From Acetobacter syzygii (GTDB lineage Bacteria > Pseudomonadota > Alphaproteobacteria > Acetobacterales > Acetobacteraceae), in contig NZ_BAMZ01000005.1 in NCBI RefSeq assembly GCF_000964225.1, positions 1-64,000 of the forward strand: DNA of 64,000 nucleotides, read 5' to 3'. This document shows, piece after piece, positions 7,853 to 16,689 of the stretch. Position 1 is the stretch's first letter, and each line of letters opens with the position of its first letter. Position numbers and translations under genes: made by a program. Below the pieces are notes generated by a model. That model saw nothing but the letters and a program-made list of their open reading frames with translations. It was not told the origin of the DNA and ran no database searches.

Positions 7853-9919
7853 ATGACGCAGAAGGTTCAGCCTCCCAGCCAGCAGCCTGATCTCCATGCT
7901 GGAGAAAAGGGATGGAAAAAAAGGCTGAAGCATCTGCCTCATCTGGTTGGGCTGCTGCTTATGGTCGCGGCCATTGCCGTGGTGCAGCATGAGGTGCGGC
8001 ACCTGAGCATGGCTGACATACGGCAGGCCATGGAGGCTATTCCCACCTCCCAGTTATGGGCGGCTGTTGGGTGTACGCTGCTTTCCTACTTTATTCTTTC
8101 TTTTTACGACCGTCTGGCAGCCATACAGGTTGGTTATGGCCAGTTGCCATTCCGCAGGTCGGCCTTTGCGGCGTTCTGTTCTTATGTGCTGTCGCATAAT
8201 CTGGGTTTTTCTGCGGTGTCTGGTGCCGCTGTCCGTTACAGGCTGTACCGCAACTGGGGTGTTAACGCCTTTGCCATTACACAGATCATAGCCTTCTGCT
8301 CGGCTACCTATCTGCTTGGTGCTGCGGTTCTTATTGGCGCGGTCCTTATTCTGGAACCTTCGGTTCTGCCCGGTATTGGCAATCGCGTCCCCCAATTTGT
8401 GCTGGCTTTTGTTGGCGTTGTGCTGTGGCTGATGGTTGCGGGGTATATTGGGCTGGCTTTTCGGGTGCGCGAATTCCGGTTCCGTAAATGGGTCATTGAA
8501 CTGCCATCTCCCCGTATGGCCATTATGCAGACTGTGGTGGCAACGGCAGAGGTGGCCGCTACGGCCAGCATAGCTTTTGTGCTGCTCCCCAAAGGCTGCC
8601 CGGTGGATTTTGGGTCTTTTCTGGCAATTTATATTGCATCCTACACGGCGGGGCTTGTTGCCAGCGTGCCCGGTGGGTTGGGTGTGTTTGATGGCGCCAT
8701 GCTGCTGGCTTTGGCACCTTATATGCCTGCCCCCCAGATTTTGGGCATGGTGCTGATATTCCGCCTTTTTTACTATATTATTCCTCTTTTTCTGGCGGGG
8801 ATCATGTTCGCCGGGCATGAGCTTTTTCTGCGGGGCGATGCGGCTCTGGCCAAAAAGAAGAACCGCAACCGCAGTGTGGACGCGCAGGTTACAAAGCGCA
8901 GGCCCAGTCAGGTTGTGCGGGAAAGCGAGGCTGCTTTTTCCGTTGCCGTAGCAACGGGTACGGTCTCGCTGTGTGGGGTGTTGCTGCTTTGCCTTGTGCT
9001 GATGGAGCCAGTTCCCAAGTTTTCCATGCTCCCCGATACATTTGCACGGCTGGTGCATGTGGGAGGGAACTATCTGCTTTCCCTTATGGGGGTTGCGCTG
9101 ATCAGTCTGGCTATTGGTCTGTCGCAGCGGGTGACACTGGCATGGCGTGGCGCTCTGGGGCTGTTGCTGCTTGCAACGGTTATGACCTTCCTGCGGGGTA
9201 ACACATTGTTTGTACCCCTTATGCTGGGGTTGTCCGCGCTGTTTATTGCGCCGTTCCGGAACTGTTATTATCGGCGCGCCAAGTTGCTGAGCGAACCGCT
9301 TTCACTGTCCAACCTCTTGTGTCTGCTGTTATTTTTTGGGTGCATTCTTGCCTTGTCCACCCGCCATGCCGGGGCGGGGAGCTGGTGGCAGCTTATGCTT
9401 GCCTCGCCCGCACATGGGGCCGTGCGCTGGACGGTGGCTCTATCTGTTCTGCTGGCGCTGGTTGTGCTGGCCCGCCTTATGTGGCCTGCCCGTATTCCCA
9501 TTCAGCCATGGACGGAAGAGGTGGCTGAACATTACCGCACACTCGAACATGCCTTGCCCAATATAGATGGCATGAAGCCATCCGGCTTTGTGGAAGGCGA
9601 GGCGGGGGAGGCGGTTATTCCCTTTATCAGCCGCAAAAACCTGCTGATCGGGTTGGGGGACCCCGCTGGTGGGGAGGACGACAGTATTTCCGCCATCTGG
9701 CGCTTGCGCGATCTGGCTCTGCAGCAGGGGTTAAGGTTTGCCTTCTGGCATGTGGGAGATAGTTTTGTCCGGATTTATAACGATATCGGGTTGAACGTCT
9801 GGCCATTGGAAGATGGCAGCAATGCCAACCTTTGTTACCCACCGGGCGATATTGCTCTGGTATCGCGTTTTGTAAAAACATATAAAGACAACGCGAGCGT
9901 AACGAACGTTCCTCTCTAA
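7853..9919 (+). CDS. MprF-like membrane protein with truncated synthetase domain
   Basis: The protein has 688 residues. About residues 25-550 are polytopic (a dozen or more hydrophobic helices). The first half matches the LPG_synthase_TM/UPF0104 flippase region (SGAAVRYRLYRNWG, ASVPGGLGVFDGAMLLAL). The soluble tail (about 555-688) starts like the DUF2156 aminoacyl-phosphatidylglycerol synthetase domain (SRKNLLIGLGDPAGG, FAFWHVGDSFVRIYNDIGL). It stops after about 130 residues where family members run roughly 300, so the second half of the transferase fold is missing. Only 54 bp separate the stop from marC. Lys-PG synthesis is therefore doubtful; flippase or another role is possible. Confidence 0.8.
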   Translation: MTQKVQPPSQQPDLHAGEKGWKKRLKHLPHLVGLLLMVAAIAVVQHEVRHLSMADIRQAMEAIPTSQLWAAVGCTLLSYFILSFYDRLAAIQVGYGQLPFRRSAFAAFCSYVLSHNLGFSAVSGAAVRYRLYRNWGVNAFAITQIIAFCSATYLLGAAVLIGAVLILEPSVLPGIGNRVPQFVLAFVGVVLWLMVAGYIGLAFRVREFRFRKWVIELPSPRMAIMQTVVATAEVAATASIAFVLLPKGCPVDFGSFLAIYIASYTAGLVASVPGGLGVFDGAMLLALAPYMPAPQILGMVLIFRLFYYIIPLFLAGIMFAGHELFLRGDAALAKKKNRNRSVDAQVTKRRPSQVVRESEAAFSVAVATGTVSLCGVLLLCLVLMEPVPKFSMLPDTFARLVHVGGNYLLSLMGVALISLAIGLSQRVTLAWRGALGLLLLATVMTFLRGNTLFVPLMLGLSALFIAPFRNCYYRRAKLLSEPLSLSNLLCLLLFFGCILALSTRHAGAGSWWQLMLASPAHGAVRWTVALSVLLALVVLARLMWPARIPIQPWTEEVAEHYRTLEHALPNIDGMKPSGFVEGEAGEAVIPFISRKNLLIGLGDPAGGEDDSISAIWRLRDLALQQGLRFAFWHVGDSFVRIYNDIGLNVWPLEDGSNANLCYPPGDIALVSRFVKTYKDNASVTNVPL

Positions 9920-9973
9920 CAGGCTGTCTCTGGTCAGGGATGGTCCTTTTATGTTGGTTTTCTGGGCAGGGTT

Positions 9974-10717
9974 ATGTCGGTTCATTTTCCCGAAGTTCTG
10001 CTAAGCGGCGGCATGGTCAGAACTGCGGTTTCGTCATTTTTGCTGGCGTTTCCCGCGCTGTTCTCCATAGTCAACCCGTTTGGTGCGGCCCTTATTTTTG
10101 CGCAGGCTTCCGCTGGTCGTTCCCAACGGGAGATTATGGCGCTTGCCCGTCTGGTTTCTTTTTACTCTTTTATGCTGGTCATTGTTTCGCTCTGGTTGGG
10201 CGGCATCGTTCTGGCATTTTTTGGCGTGACCGTTAACGCGCTGCGGGTTGCAGGCGGGCTGGTTGTAGCCGTGCGTGCGTGGGATCTGCTGCAAAGCCCG
10301 GAGAGTGTGGAAGCCCAAAAGGAAAAACAGGCTCTACAGGGTGGGCGCACCGTTATGGCCCCTAATTGGGCAGATTCCGCTTTTTTCCCTTTAGCCATGC
10401 CTTTTACCGTAGGGCCGGGCACCATTGCCGTAGCGATTGCCTTGGGTTCTGGCTGTCCATCCGGGCAGTCATTCTGGGCCTATTCTGTAGGGACAACTGT
10501 GGCTGCGGTTGGGGTGGTGCTGATAGTATGGGCGGCTTATTCCAGCTCGGAAAAACTGGTTTCCATGCTTGGAGTGACCGGCACGCGCATTGTAAGCCGT
10601 ATGGCGGCACTGGTTCTGCTGTGCATTGGGGTGCAGATTCTGGCAGCAGGCGTGCAGGGGTTTGCTATGGATATGTGGCAGAACATCCTTAAGGAAGCTG
10701 CACGCCACATGAACTGA
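9974..10717 (+). CDS. MarC family (UPF0056) inner membrane protein
   Basis: A 247-residue protein with about six hydrophobic helices and MarC-family landmarks: FPALFSIVNPFGAALIF near the N-terminus, LRVAGGLVVAVRAWDLL, and PLAMPFTVGPGTIAVAIAL in the middle. The family was once linked to multiple antibiotic resistance, but that role was not upheld and its function is unknown. An ATG at 9974 gives the family start. It lies downstream of the MprF-like gene on the same strand and converges on rlmJ. Confidence 0.9.
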   Translation: MSVHFPEVLLSGGMVRTAVSSFLLAFPALFSIVNPFGAALIFAQASAGRSQREIMALARLVSFYSFMLVIVSLWLGGIVLAFFGVTVNALRVAGGLVVAVRAWDLLQSPESVEAQKEKQALQGGRTVMAPNWADSAFFPLAMPFTVGPGTIAVAIALGSGCPSGQSFWAYSVGTTVAAVGVVLIVWAAYSSSEKLVSMLGVTGTRIVSRMAALVLLCIGVQILAAGVQGFAMDMWQNILKEAARHMN

Positions 10718-10732
10718 AAGGGATGGTAAGCC

Positions 10733-11554
10733 TTATTCCGGCACCAGTTCGCTTACCAATGCTTCATGTGCTCCCAGTGCTGCTTTTAAGCAGTTCAGTT
10801 GGTCCTGCGCCCGCTCTGCAAAACCGTAAGGCGGTTTAATAACCAGTAGTCCTGCGCCATTCAGCGTATCGGGGTTGTGGGGGGCGCGCATCAGCAGTTC
10901 CGCGACCAGCACATTGCGGTATCCGGCCTGCTCCACGCTGTTATGGAACTGTCTGATGGGTGTTCTGTGCTTGATCGGGTACCAGACAGCCACCATTGCA
11001 GCGGCAAAGCGGGAATGAATGGTCTGGAGTGCCGTTGCCAGCCTGTCGAACTCTCCCGGTTCTTCAAAGGGAGGGTCGATCAGCACAAGGCCGCGTCTGG
11101 CAGTTTTGGGGGGGAGCAGGGCGCGCAGGCTTTCGTACGCATCACGCTCATGGACGCTCACATTGGGTTGGCCCGCAAACAGGCGATACAGGGTGCGTTT
11201 ATCCACCGGGTGTTTTTCACAACAGATTAACAGATCCTGCGGACGGAGCATGAGTGATGTGAGTAAAGGTGAACCGGGGTAAAAGCGTGGCCCGCCAGCC
11301 TTGTGCACAAGTTCCAGCCACGGGGCTAATGGGCTGTCTGGTGGCTGGTTCCACAGTTTGCCTATGCCATCATGGTATTCCCCCGTTTTTTCAGCTTCAG
11401 CGCTTTCAAGGTCATACCGGCCAATGCCTGCGTGCGTATCCAGCACCAGAAAAGGCGAGTCCTTGCGCAAAAAATGCTGGAGCAGACTGACCAGCAGGGC
11501 GTGCTTCATACAGTCGGCAAAATTGCCCGCGTGGTAGATGTGTCGATAGTTCAT
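10733..11554 (-). CDS. rlmJ: 23S rRNA (adenine(2030)-N6)-methyltransferase RlmJ
   Basis: RlmJ methylates A2030 (E. coli numbering) of 23S rRNA using S-adenosylmethionine. The 273-residue protein opens with the family signature MNYRHIYHAGNFADCMKH, followed by the SAM-binding VLDTHAGIGRYDL and the catalytic DPPFE motif in VLIDPPFEEPGEF. Its ATG overlaps the tsaD stop (ATGA at 11551-11554), so the two are probably translationally coupled in one transcript. Confidence 0.93.
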   Translation of the reverse strand: MNYRHIYHAGNFADCMKHALLVSLLQHFLRKDSPFLVLDTHAGIGRYDLESAEAEKTGEYHDGIGKLWNQPPDSPLAPWLELVHKAGGPRFYPGSPLLTSLMLRPQDLLICCEKHPVDKRTLYRLFAGQPNVSVHERDAYESLRALLPPKTARRGLVLIDPPFEEPGEFDRLATALQTIHSRFAAAMVAVWYPIKHRTPIRQFHNSVEQAGYRNVLVAELLMRAPHNPDTLNGAGLLVIKPPYGFAERAQDQLNCLKAALGAHEALVSELVPE

Positions 11555-12657
11555 GCTGGTGCCTGACCGGGTTCAAAACGTTGCGCCATATCTTCCAGTG
11601 GCCAGCGCGGGCGTGGGCGCAAGGTTGTGTCGTTGGGCGGGGAGAGGTTGCGTTCGGCACTTTCGCGCCATGTTTCAAGGGCGGCCCAGCCGACCATGAC
11701 GGCATTGTCCGTGCAAAGCCTGAGCGGTGGCGCCGCAAAACGCAGGTCTCTGCGCCGGGCAACATCTTCCAGTCTGGCGCGCAGGGTTGTGTTGGCTGCA
11801 ACGCCACCAGCCGCCACCAGCAGGCGGGCCTGGGGCATCATATCCAGAGCATGGTTTATGCGGTCGGCCACAACATCGGCCACCGCCTGCTGGAAGGACG
11901 CGGCAAGGTCTGCTGCAAACTGATGGGGCAGCGGCTGGGCGCCAAATGGAGCCAGCTTTTGGGCAATGGCGGTTTTGAGGCCAGAAAAGGAGAAGTCACA
12001 CCCCGGTCTGTGCAACAGTGGGCGGGGGAGGGCAATGGCCGCAGGGTTGCCCTGTTTGGCCAGTTTTTCCAATGCAGGGCCACCGGGCCAGCCAAGGCCA
12101 AGCATTTTGGCAACCTTATCAAATGCTTCACCCGCGGCATCGTCTATGGTGCCGCCGAGTTTGCGGTAATGGCCGACACCTTCTACAGCAATGCACTGGC
12201 AATGCCCGCCCGAAACCAGCAACAGCAGGTAGGGAAAAGGCGCACCATCCGCCACAATACCGGGTAGGCGGGCAGTCAGGGCGTGAGCTTCCACGTGGTT
12301 AACCGCGACAAATGGAATATCCAGCGCCAGTGCAAGCCCCTTGGCAAAGCTCGTGCCTACAATTAACCCGCCAATCAGACCCGGTCCGGTGCTGGCGGCT
12401 ATAAAAGCAAGGTCTGTTGTGGCCAGTCCGGCATCCCGCAATGTAGCCTCTACCAGCCCCGGCAACAGAGCCAGATGGGCACGGGCGGCAATTTCTGGCA
12501 CCACGCCCCCAAAGTCCGCATGACCATCCTGGGACACAACTCTCTGGGCAAGGCAGGTACCATCGGGTGCCAGAATGGCACAGGCGGTCTCATCACAGGA
12601 GGATTCGATGGCCAGAACAGGGCCATGGGGTTGATTCCGGGTCAAAGAGTCCCTCAT
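11551..12657 (-). CDS. tsaD: tRNA N6-adenosine threonylcarbamoyltransferase
   Basis: TsaD (Gcp/YgjD/Kae1 family) transfers threonylcarbamoyl to A37 of ANN-decoding tRNAs, with TsaB, TsaE and TsaC. The 368-residue protein has the ASKHA ATPase fold: AIESSCDETACAIL at the N-terminus, the metal-binding histidines in NHVEAHAL, LLLVSGGHCQ, GGTIDDAAGEAFDKVAK, and GGVAANTTLR. It diverges from hemC (146-bp gap), a common alphaproteobacterial arrangement, and is coupled to rlmJ downstream. Confidence 0.96.
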   Translation of the reverse strand: MRDSLTRNQPHGPVLAIESSCDETACAILAPDGTCLAQRVVSQDGHADFGGVVPEIAARAHLALLPGLVEATLRDAGLATTDLAFIAASTGPGLIGGLIVGTSFAKGLALALDIPFVAVNHVEAHALTARLPGIVADGAPFPYLLLLVSGGHCQCIAVEGVGHYRKLGGTIDDAAGEAFDKVAKMLGLGWPGGPALEKLAKQGNPAAIALPRPLLHRPGCDFSFSGLKTAIAQKLAPFGAQPLPHQFAADLAASFQQAVADVVADRINHALDMMPQARLLVAAGGVAANTTLRARLEDVARRRDLRFAAPPLRLCTDNAVMVGWAALETWRESAERNLSPPNDTTLRPRPRWPLEDMAQRFEPGQAPA

Positions 12658-12803
12658 GGACGCCCCGCCAAAAAAGCGTTATTCTTGCAAGGATGCAACG
12701 GATGGGGAGGGGCGGAATGTTTTTCCGGTCGCGCAAGTTTTTCAGACCAGCCGGGCTTCATCGTATCTTGTCCTTTCTCCATTCCCGGTAATAGACACAT
12801 CTT

Positions 12804-13880
12804 ATGGATTCAGCCTACCCTTCCTCATCCGTCCTTTCTCCCGCTTTGCAGGAGGTTGCCGCGGAAGCTGCTGCACGCCAGAAAAAGGCAGGCAGTCATT
12901 CGGGACGTCATTCCCTGCCTTTGCGCGTGGGCACGCGGGGCTCGCCACTTGCGCTGGTGCAGACACGCGCGTTCCTGACAACGCTGACACGCTTTTGCCC
13001 CATATTGCGGGACATGAACGCTTTTCAGGAACACCAGATTAACACCACGGGTGATCAGGTGCAAAACCGGCGTCTGGCGGAAATCGGCGGTAAAGGGCTG
13101 TTTGCAAAGGAAATTCATGAGGCATTGGCTGACCGGCGGATTGATTTTGCCGTTCACAGCCTCAAGGATCTGGAAACAACCCTGCCTCCCGGTCTGGTGC
13201 TGGCCTGCACTCTCAAGCGCGAAGATGCGCGGGATGCGCTGATCCTCGGACCCCGACTGGAGCAGTCCGATCCGGATGATCCGTACTCGGCTCTGCCGCA
13301 GGGTGCGCTGGTCGGGTGTGCGTCTGTACGTCGGCAGGCGCAGATGCTGCATGTCCGCCCGGACCTTAAATTTGGTCTGCTGCGCGGCAATGTGCAAACC
13401 CGACTCGATAAGCTCGCAGCCCGCCAGTGCGATGCCACCTTGCTGGCCCTTGCTGGCCTGCGGCGTCTGGGCATGGCCGAGCGGGCCAGTATTGTGCTGT
13501 CTCCCACAGTTATGGTGCCAGCCGCAGGGCAGGGCATTGTTGGTGTTACAGTGCGTGAGGATGATGTTGAACTGCGCGAACTGTTGGCCGCTATTGAGGA
13601 TTACGAGGCCCGGGCCGTGGCTACAGCCGAGCGGGCCCTGCTGGCAGAGCTGGATGGTTCGTGCCGGACACCTATTGGTGGCTATGCCCAGATGATTCCG
13701 GTTGTAGCGGGGGATACGCCCAAGCTGCACTTAACCGGGCTTGTTGCGCGGGAGGATGGGTCATTCCTGCTCAAGCGCAGCATTAGTGGCGCTCCCGAAG
13801 ATGCAGCACGCCTTGGCCGCGAGCTTGGGTGCAGCCTGCGCAAGGATAGCCCTGCCGATATTTTTGAGGAAAACGCTTAA
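12804..13880 (+). CDS. hemC: Hydroxymethylbilane synthase (porphobilinogen deaminase)
   Basis: HemC joins four porphobilinogen molecules into hydroxymethylbilane for haem synthesis. The 358-residue protein has an N-terminal extension of about 40 residues before the family start LRVGTRGSPLALVQTR. Other landmarks are INTTGDQVQNRRLAEIGGKGLFAKEI (here in two parts, TGDQ and GGKGLF), FAVHSLKDLETTLP and LRGNVQTRLDKL. The cofactor cysteine is C287 in LDGSCRTPIGGY. The extension may mean the true start lies further in, but no better-placed ribosome site was found. hemD follows 12 bp downstream. Confidence 0.95.
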   Translation: MDSAYPSSSVLSPALQEVAAEAAARQKKAGSHSGRHSLPLRVGTRGSPLALVQTRAFLTTLTRFCPILRDMNAFQEHQINTTGDQVQNRRLAEIGGKGLFAKEIHEALADRRIDFAVHSLKDLETTLPPGLVLACTLKREDARDALILGPRLEQSDPDDPYSALPQGALVGCASVRRQAQMLHVRPDLKFGLLRGNVQTRLDKLAARQCDATLLALAGLRRLGMAERASIVLSPTVMVPAAGQGIVGVTVREDDVELRELLAAIEDYEARAVATAERALLAELDGSCRTPIGGYAQMIPVVAGDTPKLHLTGLVAREDGSFLLKRSISGAPEDAARLGRELGCSLRKDSPADIFEENA

Positions 13881-13892
13881 CAGGCTCTTTCC

Positions 13893-14606
13893 ATGCAACC
13901 GCGTGGCGTCATTATCACCCGGCCAGAGCCGGGGTTGAGCGAGAGTGCTGCCGATGTTGCCCGGCTTGGCTGGGTGCCTGTTCTGGCCCCTGCGCTGCAT
14001 GTCCGCCAGTGTGTGCTAACGGGACTGCCCAAGCAGTCTGCCGCAGTAGTGCTGACCAGCGGGCAGGCTGTGGCGGCTGCGGCGCAATCGGTTGCGTTAT
14101 CTGTGCCAGTTTTTGCCGTTGGCAATGCCACGGCCCATAAAGCCCGCATGGCGGGATTTACCACAGTGTGGAGTGCGCAGGGTAATGCGCAGGATCTGGC
14201 AGCCATGCTGGTTCGCCAGTGTGCGCCTGTGCGGGGGTCTCTGCTGCTTTTGTCCGGTGCGGGGCAGGGGGTGGAACTGGCGGCAAGTCTGCGTGTGCAC
14301 GGATTTGCCGTGGTGCGGAGGGTGGCCTATCGGACCGCTCCGGTTGTGGAGTGCCCGGAATCCGTTTGCCATGGGTTACAGGCGCAGCAGCTTGGAACCA
14401 TTTTGTTTTTCTCGGCCCGGAGTGCGCAGAGCTGGTTGAATATGGTGCGCCAGAGTTCCATGTGGCATCAGCTTCTGGCTTTGCGGGCGGTGGTCATTTC
14501 TGCCGTTGTTGCGCAAACGCTGCATAAAGCTGGATGGACTGGCCCTGTGCAGGTTGCTGCCAGGCCGGATGCTCCTGCCATGCTGGCAGCTCTTGGCAGG
14601 GTTTGA
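13893..14606 (+). CDS. hemD: Uroporphyrinogen-III synthase
   Basis: HemD closes and inverts ring D of hydroxymethylbilane to make uroporphyrinogen III. HemD proteins are poorly conserved. The call rests on length (237 residues), the opening GVIITRPEPGLSESA typical of the two-lobed fold, the VLTSGQAVAAAA and ILFFSARSAQSW segments, and the position 12 bp after hemC. An intrinsic terminator follows directly, so hemC-hemD is probably a two-gene operon. Confidence 0.88.
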   Translation: MQPRGVIITRPEPGLSESAADVARLGWVPVLAPALHVRQCVLTGLPKQSAAVVLTSGQAVAAAAQSVALSVPVFAVGNATAHKARMAGFTTVWSAQGNAQDLAAMLVRQCAPVRGSLLLLSGAGQGVELAASLRVHGFAVVRRVAYRTAPVVECPESVCHGLQAQQLGTILFFSARSAQSWLNMVRQSSMWHQLLALRAVVISAVVAQTLHKAGWTGPVQVAARPDAPAMLAALGRV

Positions 14607-14611
14607 GCCAT

Positions 14612-14645
14612 AAAAAAACCCGGTGCTGGTAAGCACCGGGTTTTT
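14612..14645. terminator. Bidirectional intrinsic terminator between hemD and secB
   Basis: A 9-bp perfect stem (CCCGGTGCT at 14619-14627, AGCACCGGG at 14632-14640) closes a 4-nt loop. It is flanked by seven A on the left and five T on the right, so it can stop transcription from both converging genes. Confidence 0.92.
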
Positions 14646-14673
14646 ACAGGGATCACCAAAAAAGCAGAAACGC

Positions 14674-15171
14674 TTATGCGTGGCCTGCAGCTTCGGGGAA
14701 CTCTGCACGGCGACTCTGCCACAGAGCCACAAAGTCGATCGGCTGTAGCACAATGGGGGGAAAACCACCGTCACGCGTAACATCGCTGATGATGTTGCGG
14801 GCGAAGGGGAAGATCAGCCGGGGCACTTCAACCAGCAGGATCGGTTCGACCAGTTCGGGCGGTGGGTTGGTCAGGGTGACCACGGCAGCATAAACCAGTT
14901 CGGTCAGGAACACGGTGCGGCCTGCGGGGCCGTTTTCGGTTTCTGGCGCTTCTTTGGCTTCTGCCTTGATGCTCAGAGTGACCTCGTAAATCATCTGGTC
15001 ATCCTGCAGGCGGTTGGCCTGCACATCAATGTTCACACCAATCTGGGGCTGGGCGCGCAGGGTGGCAAAAATTTCTGCCCCAACGGGCACTTCAAAGGAA
15101 AGATCGCGCGTGTACTGGAGATTAATGGCCAGTGGCAGGGCGGGCGGAACGGACTGGGCAGTATCGGACAT
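14674..15171 (-). CDS. secB: Protein-export chaperone SecB
   Basis: SecB is a cytosolic tetrameric chaperone that keeps preproteins unfolded and hands them to SecA. From ATG 15171 (MSDTAQSV) it has 165 residues, the usual length; the frame is open upstream for 68 codons without similarity. Family landmarks are INLQYTRDLSFEVP, YEVTLSIKAEA, VFLTELVYAAVVTL and the C-terminal FPFARNIISDVTRDGGFPP segment. It stands alone on the minus strand between the hemD terminator and the histidine phosphatase gene. Confidence 0.95.
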   Translation of the reverse strand: MSDTAQSVPPALPLAINLQYTRDLSFEVPVGAEIFATLRAQPQIGVNIDVQANRLQDDQMIYEVTLSIKAEAKEAPETENGPAGRTVFLTELVYAAVVTLTNPPPELVEPILLVEVPRLIFPFARNIISDVTRDGGFPPIVLQPIDFVALWQSRRAEFPEAAGHA

Positions 15172-15308
15172 TGATGACAGCTTCCTGCTCTCAAACGTAT
15201 TGGGTTCCCCTAACGCGGTAGCATGACCTGCGGGGTTAGCCAACACTCCAATCGGCTGATTTTGGGCAGGAATTGCCTTGCGGGGCCTAGCTTCATCCTG
15301 CTCTGATT

Positions 15309-15827
15309 TTATGGGGAAAGATGGAGCCAGTCCCCATTTTCCAAACTTTGACCGCTGAGTTCGAGTAAAAACCACCAGTGGGAGACCACAAGTGTCTGCC
15401 CGTCATGGCGGGTTTGGCGCATGGTCTGGCGGAACTGCCGTGCACGCAGGCTTAGGGCGTGGTCTGGCTCAGGTTGGGGAGACCACCACTGTTCGGGCAC
15501 ATGGGCAAAATCCAGATCGGGCCAGTCCTGCGCCAGAGTGGAAGCGGGGGAGCCTATATCGCACGAGTACATGCCCCGTTCGCGCACAAGCGGCGTAATC
15601 TGGGGGGTAAGGCCCAGTGCACGGGCAATGGGGGTAGCTGTTTGCAAAGCCCGCGTAAAAGGCGAGACCAGAATGCGGTTAATGCCTTTGTGGCTGAGTT
15701 CATCCACCAAAGCGTAAGCATGGTCCTGCCCTTGGGCGGAAAGGGCCGGATCAGGAACATGAGGGTCCCGTCCGCTCAGATTATACAGGCGGTTGAACTC
15801 GCTTTCACAGTGGCGGAGTATGATCAT
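15309..15827 (-). CDS. Histidine phosphatase (phosphoglycerate mutase-like) family protein
   Basis: A 172-residue protein starting MIILRHCESEFN, a variant of the RHG motif (RHC here) with the phosphorylated histidine. The second arginine lies in ILVSPFTRALQTA, and the acid/base residues and second catalytic histidine follow (VRERGMYSCD, TLVVSHWWFLLEL). This makes it a small branch-2-like phosphatase. The substrate cannot be told from sequence. It sits between secB and timA and reads away from timA. Confidence 0.85.
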   Translation of the reverse strand: MIILRHCESEFNRLYNLSGRDPHVPDPALSAQGQDHAYALVDELSHKGINRILVSPFTRALQTATPIARALGLTPQITPLVRERGMYSCDIGSPASTLAQDWPDLDFAHVPEQWWSPQPEPDHALSLRARQFRQTMRQTRHDGQTLVVSHWWFLLELSGQSLENGDWLHLSP

Positions 15828-15940
15828 GGTTTCCGGGCTGGTTTTTAAAACAGGAATGGTCTTTTACAAGGGCGGACAGACTGGTATTCATTGTAACCGC
15901 AGTCGGTCATGACTATGTAATAAAGACAGCCCAAGGGAAA

Positions 15941-15970
15941 GCAGGTTTCCCTGACAATATATAAACCTGC
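15941..15970. repeat. Inverted repeat upstream of timA
   Basis: GCAGGTTT (15941-15948) and AAACCTGC (15963-15970) are perfect 8-bp arms around a 14-nt AT-rich spacer, 39 bp before the timA ATG. It could be an operator or a leader hairpin. No T-run follows. Confidence 0.35.
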
Positions 15971-16008
15971 AAAAGCTTTGTGCAGGCAGCTTGGTGGACG
16001 TTCAACAG

Positions 16009-16689
16009 ATGGATTTTTCTCTCGACCACTTTCCGGTCGATCTGGTTCTTCTGGCTTTGGTAGCCGCTTTTCTGGCTCTGCGGTTGCGGAGTGTTCTGGG
16101 TAAGCGCGTTGGCATCCAGCCCCCCACCATGCCGGTTCCCCCACGTGCGGAAGCTGCGCCACGTGTGGTGGAAAACAAGGTGGAACCAGCAGGCCCCACG
16201 GTTGAGTACGATGTACCGGCCCCCGGTACGCGCGTTGGGCAGTTGCTGGTTAATATCCACCAGCAGGATTCAGGCTTTAACCCCCAGCAGTTCCTGATGA
16301 GTGTGCAGACCGTTTTTGCACAGGTTGTTGGTGCATATGCGCAGGGTAACCGCGATGTGCTGAAAACCTACCTGACCCCGGCTGTTTATGCCTCGTTTGA
16401 TGCCGCCATTACCGAGCGTGAAGCCGCAGGCCACAAACAGCGGACCGAAATTCAGGCCGTGCGTTCACTGGCAATCGAGGACGTGCGCTTAACCCAGCTG
16501 GAGGTTGGCACGGGTGCGGCCATAGATGTCCGGATTGTTTCCGACCAGATCAGTCTGGTGGAAGATCAGGCCGGTCAGCCTGTAACCGGCACGGATGCGG
16601 TTACCGAGTTTTCAGATATGTGGACGCTGGAACGCCTGCTGGGTGTTGGTGGGAGTGGTTGGCGTCTTGCGGCGGCGCGTAGTGCGTGA
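16009..16689 (+). CDS. timA: Tim44/TimA family inner-membrane-associated protein
   Basis: A 226-residue protein: one N-terminal membrane helix (VDLVLLALVAAFLAL) followed by a linker and a C-terminal Tim44-like domain (FNPQQFLMSVQTVFAQVVGAY, VLKTYLTPAVYASF, EIQAVRSLAIEDVRL, FSDMWTLERLL). Alphaproteobacterial TimA/Tim44-like proteins resemble the mitochondrial import-motor adaptor and typically lie near secB and smr; their bacterial role is little studied. ATG 16009 is preferred; GTG 15994 and TTG 15991 are in frame. Its stop overlaps the methyltransferase start (GTGA). Confidence 0.82.
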   Translation: MDFSLDHFPVDLVLLALVAAFLALRLRSVLGKRVGIQPPTMPVPPRAEAAPRVVENKVEPAGPTVEYDVPAPGTRVGQLLVNIHQQDSGFNPQQFLMSVQTVFAQVVGAYAQGNRDVLKTYLTPAVYASFDAAITEREAAGHKQRTEIQAVRSLAIEDVRLTQLEVGTGAAIDVRIVSDQISLVEDQAGQPVTGTDAVTEFSDMWTLERLLGVGGSGWRLAAARSA

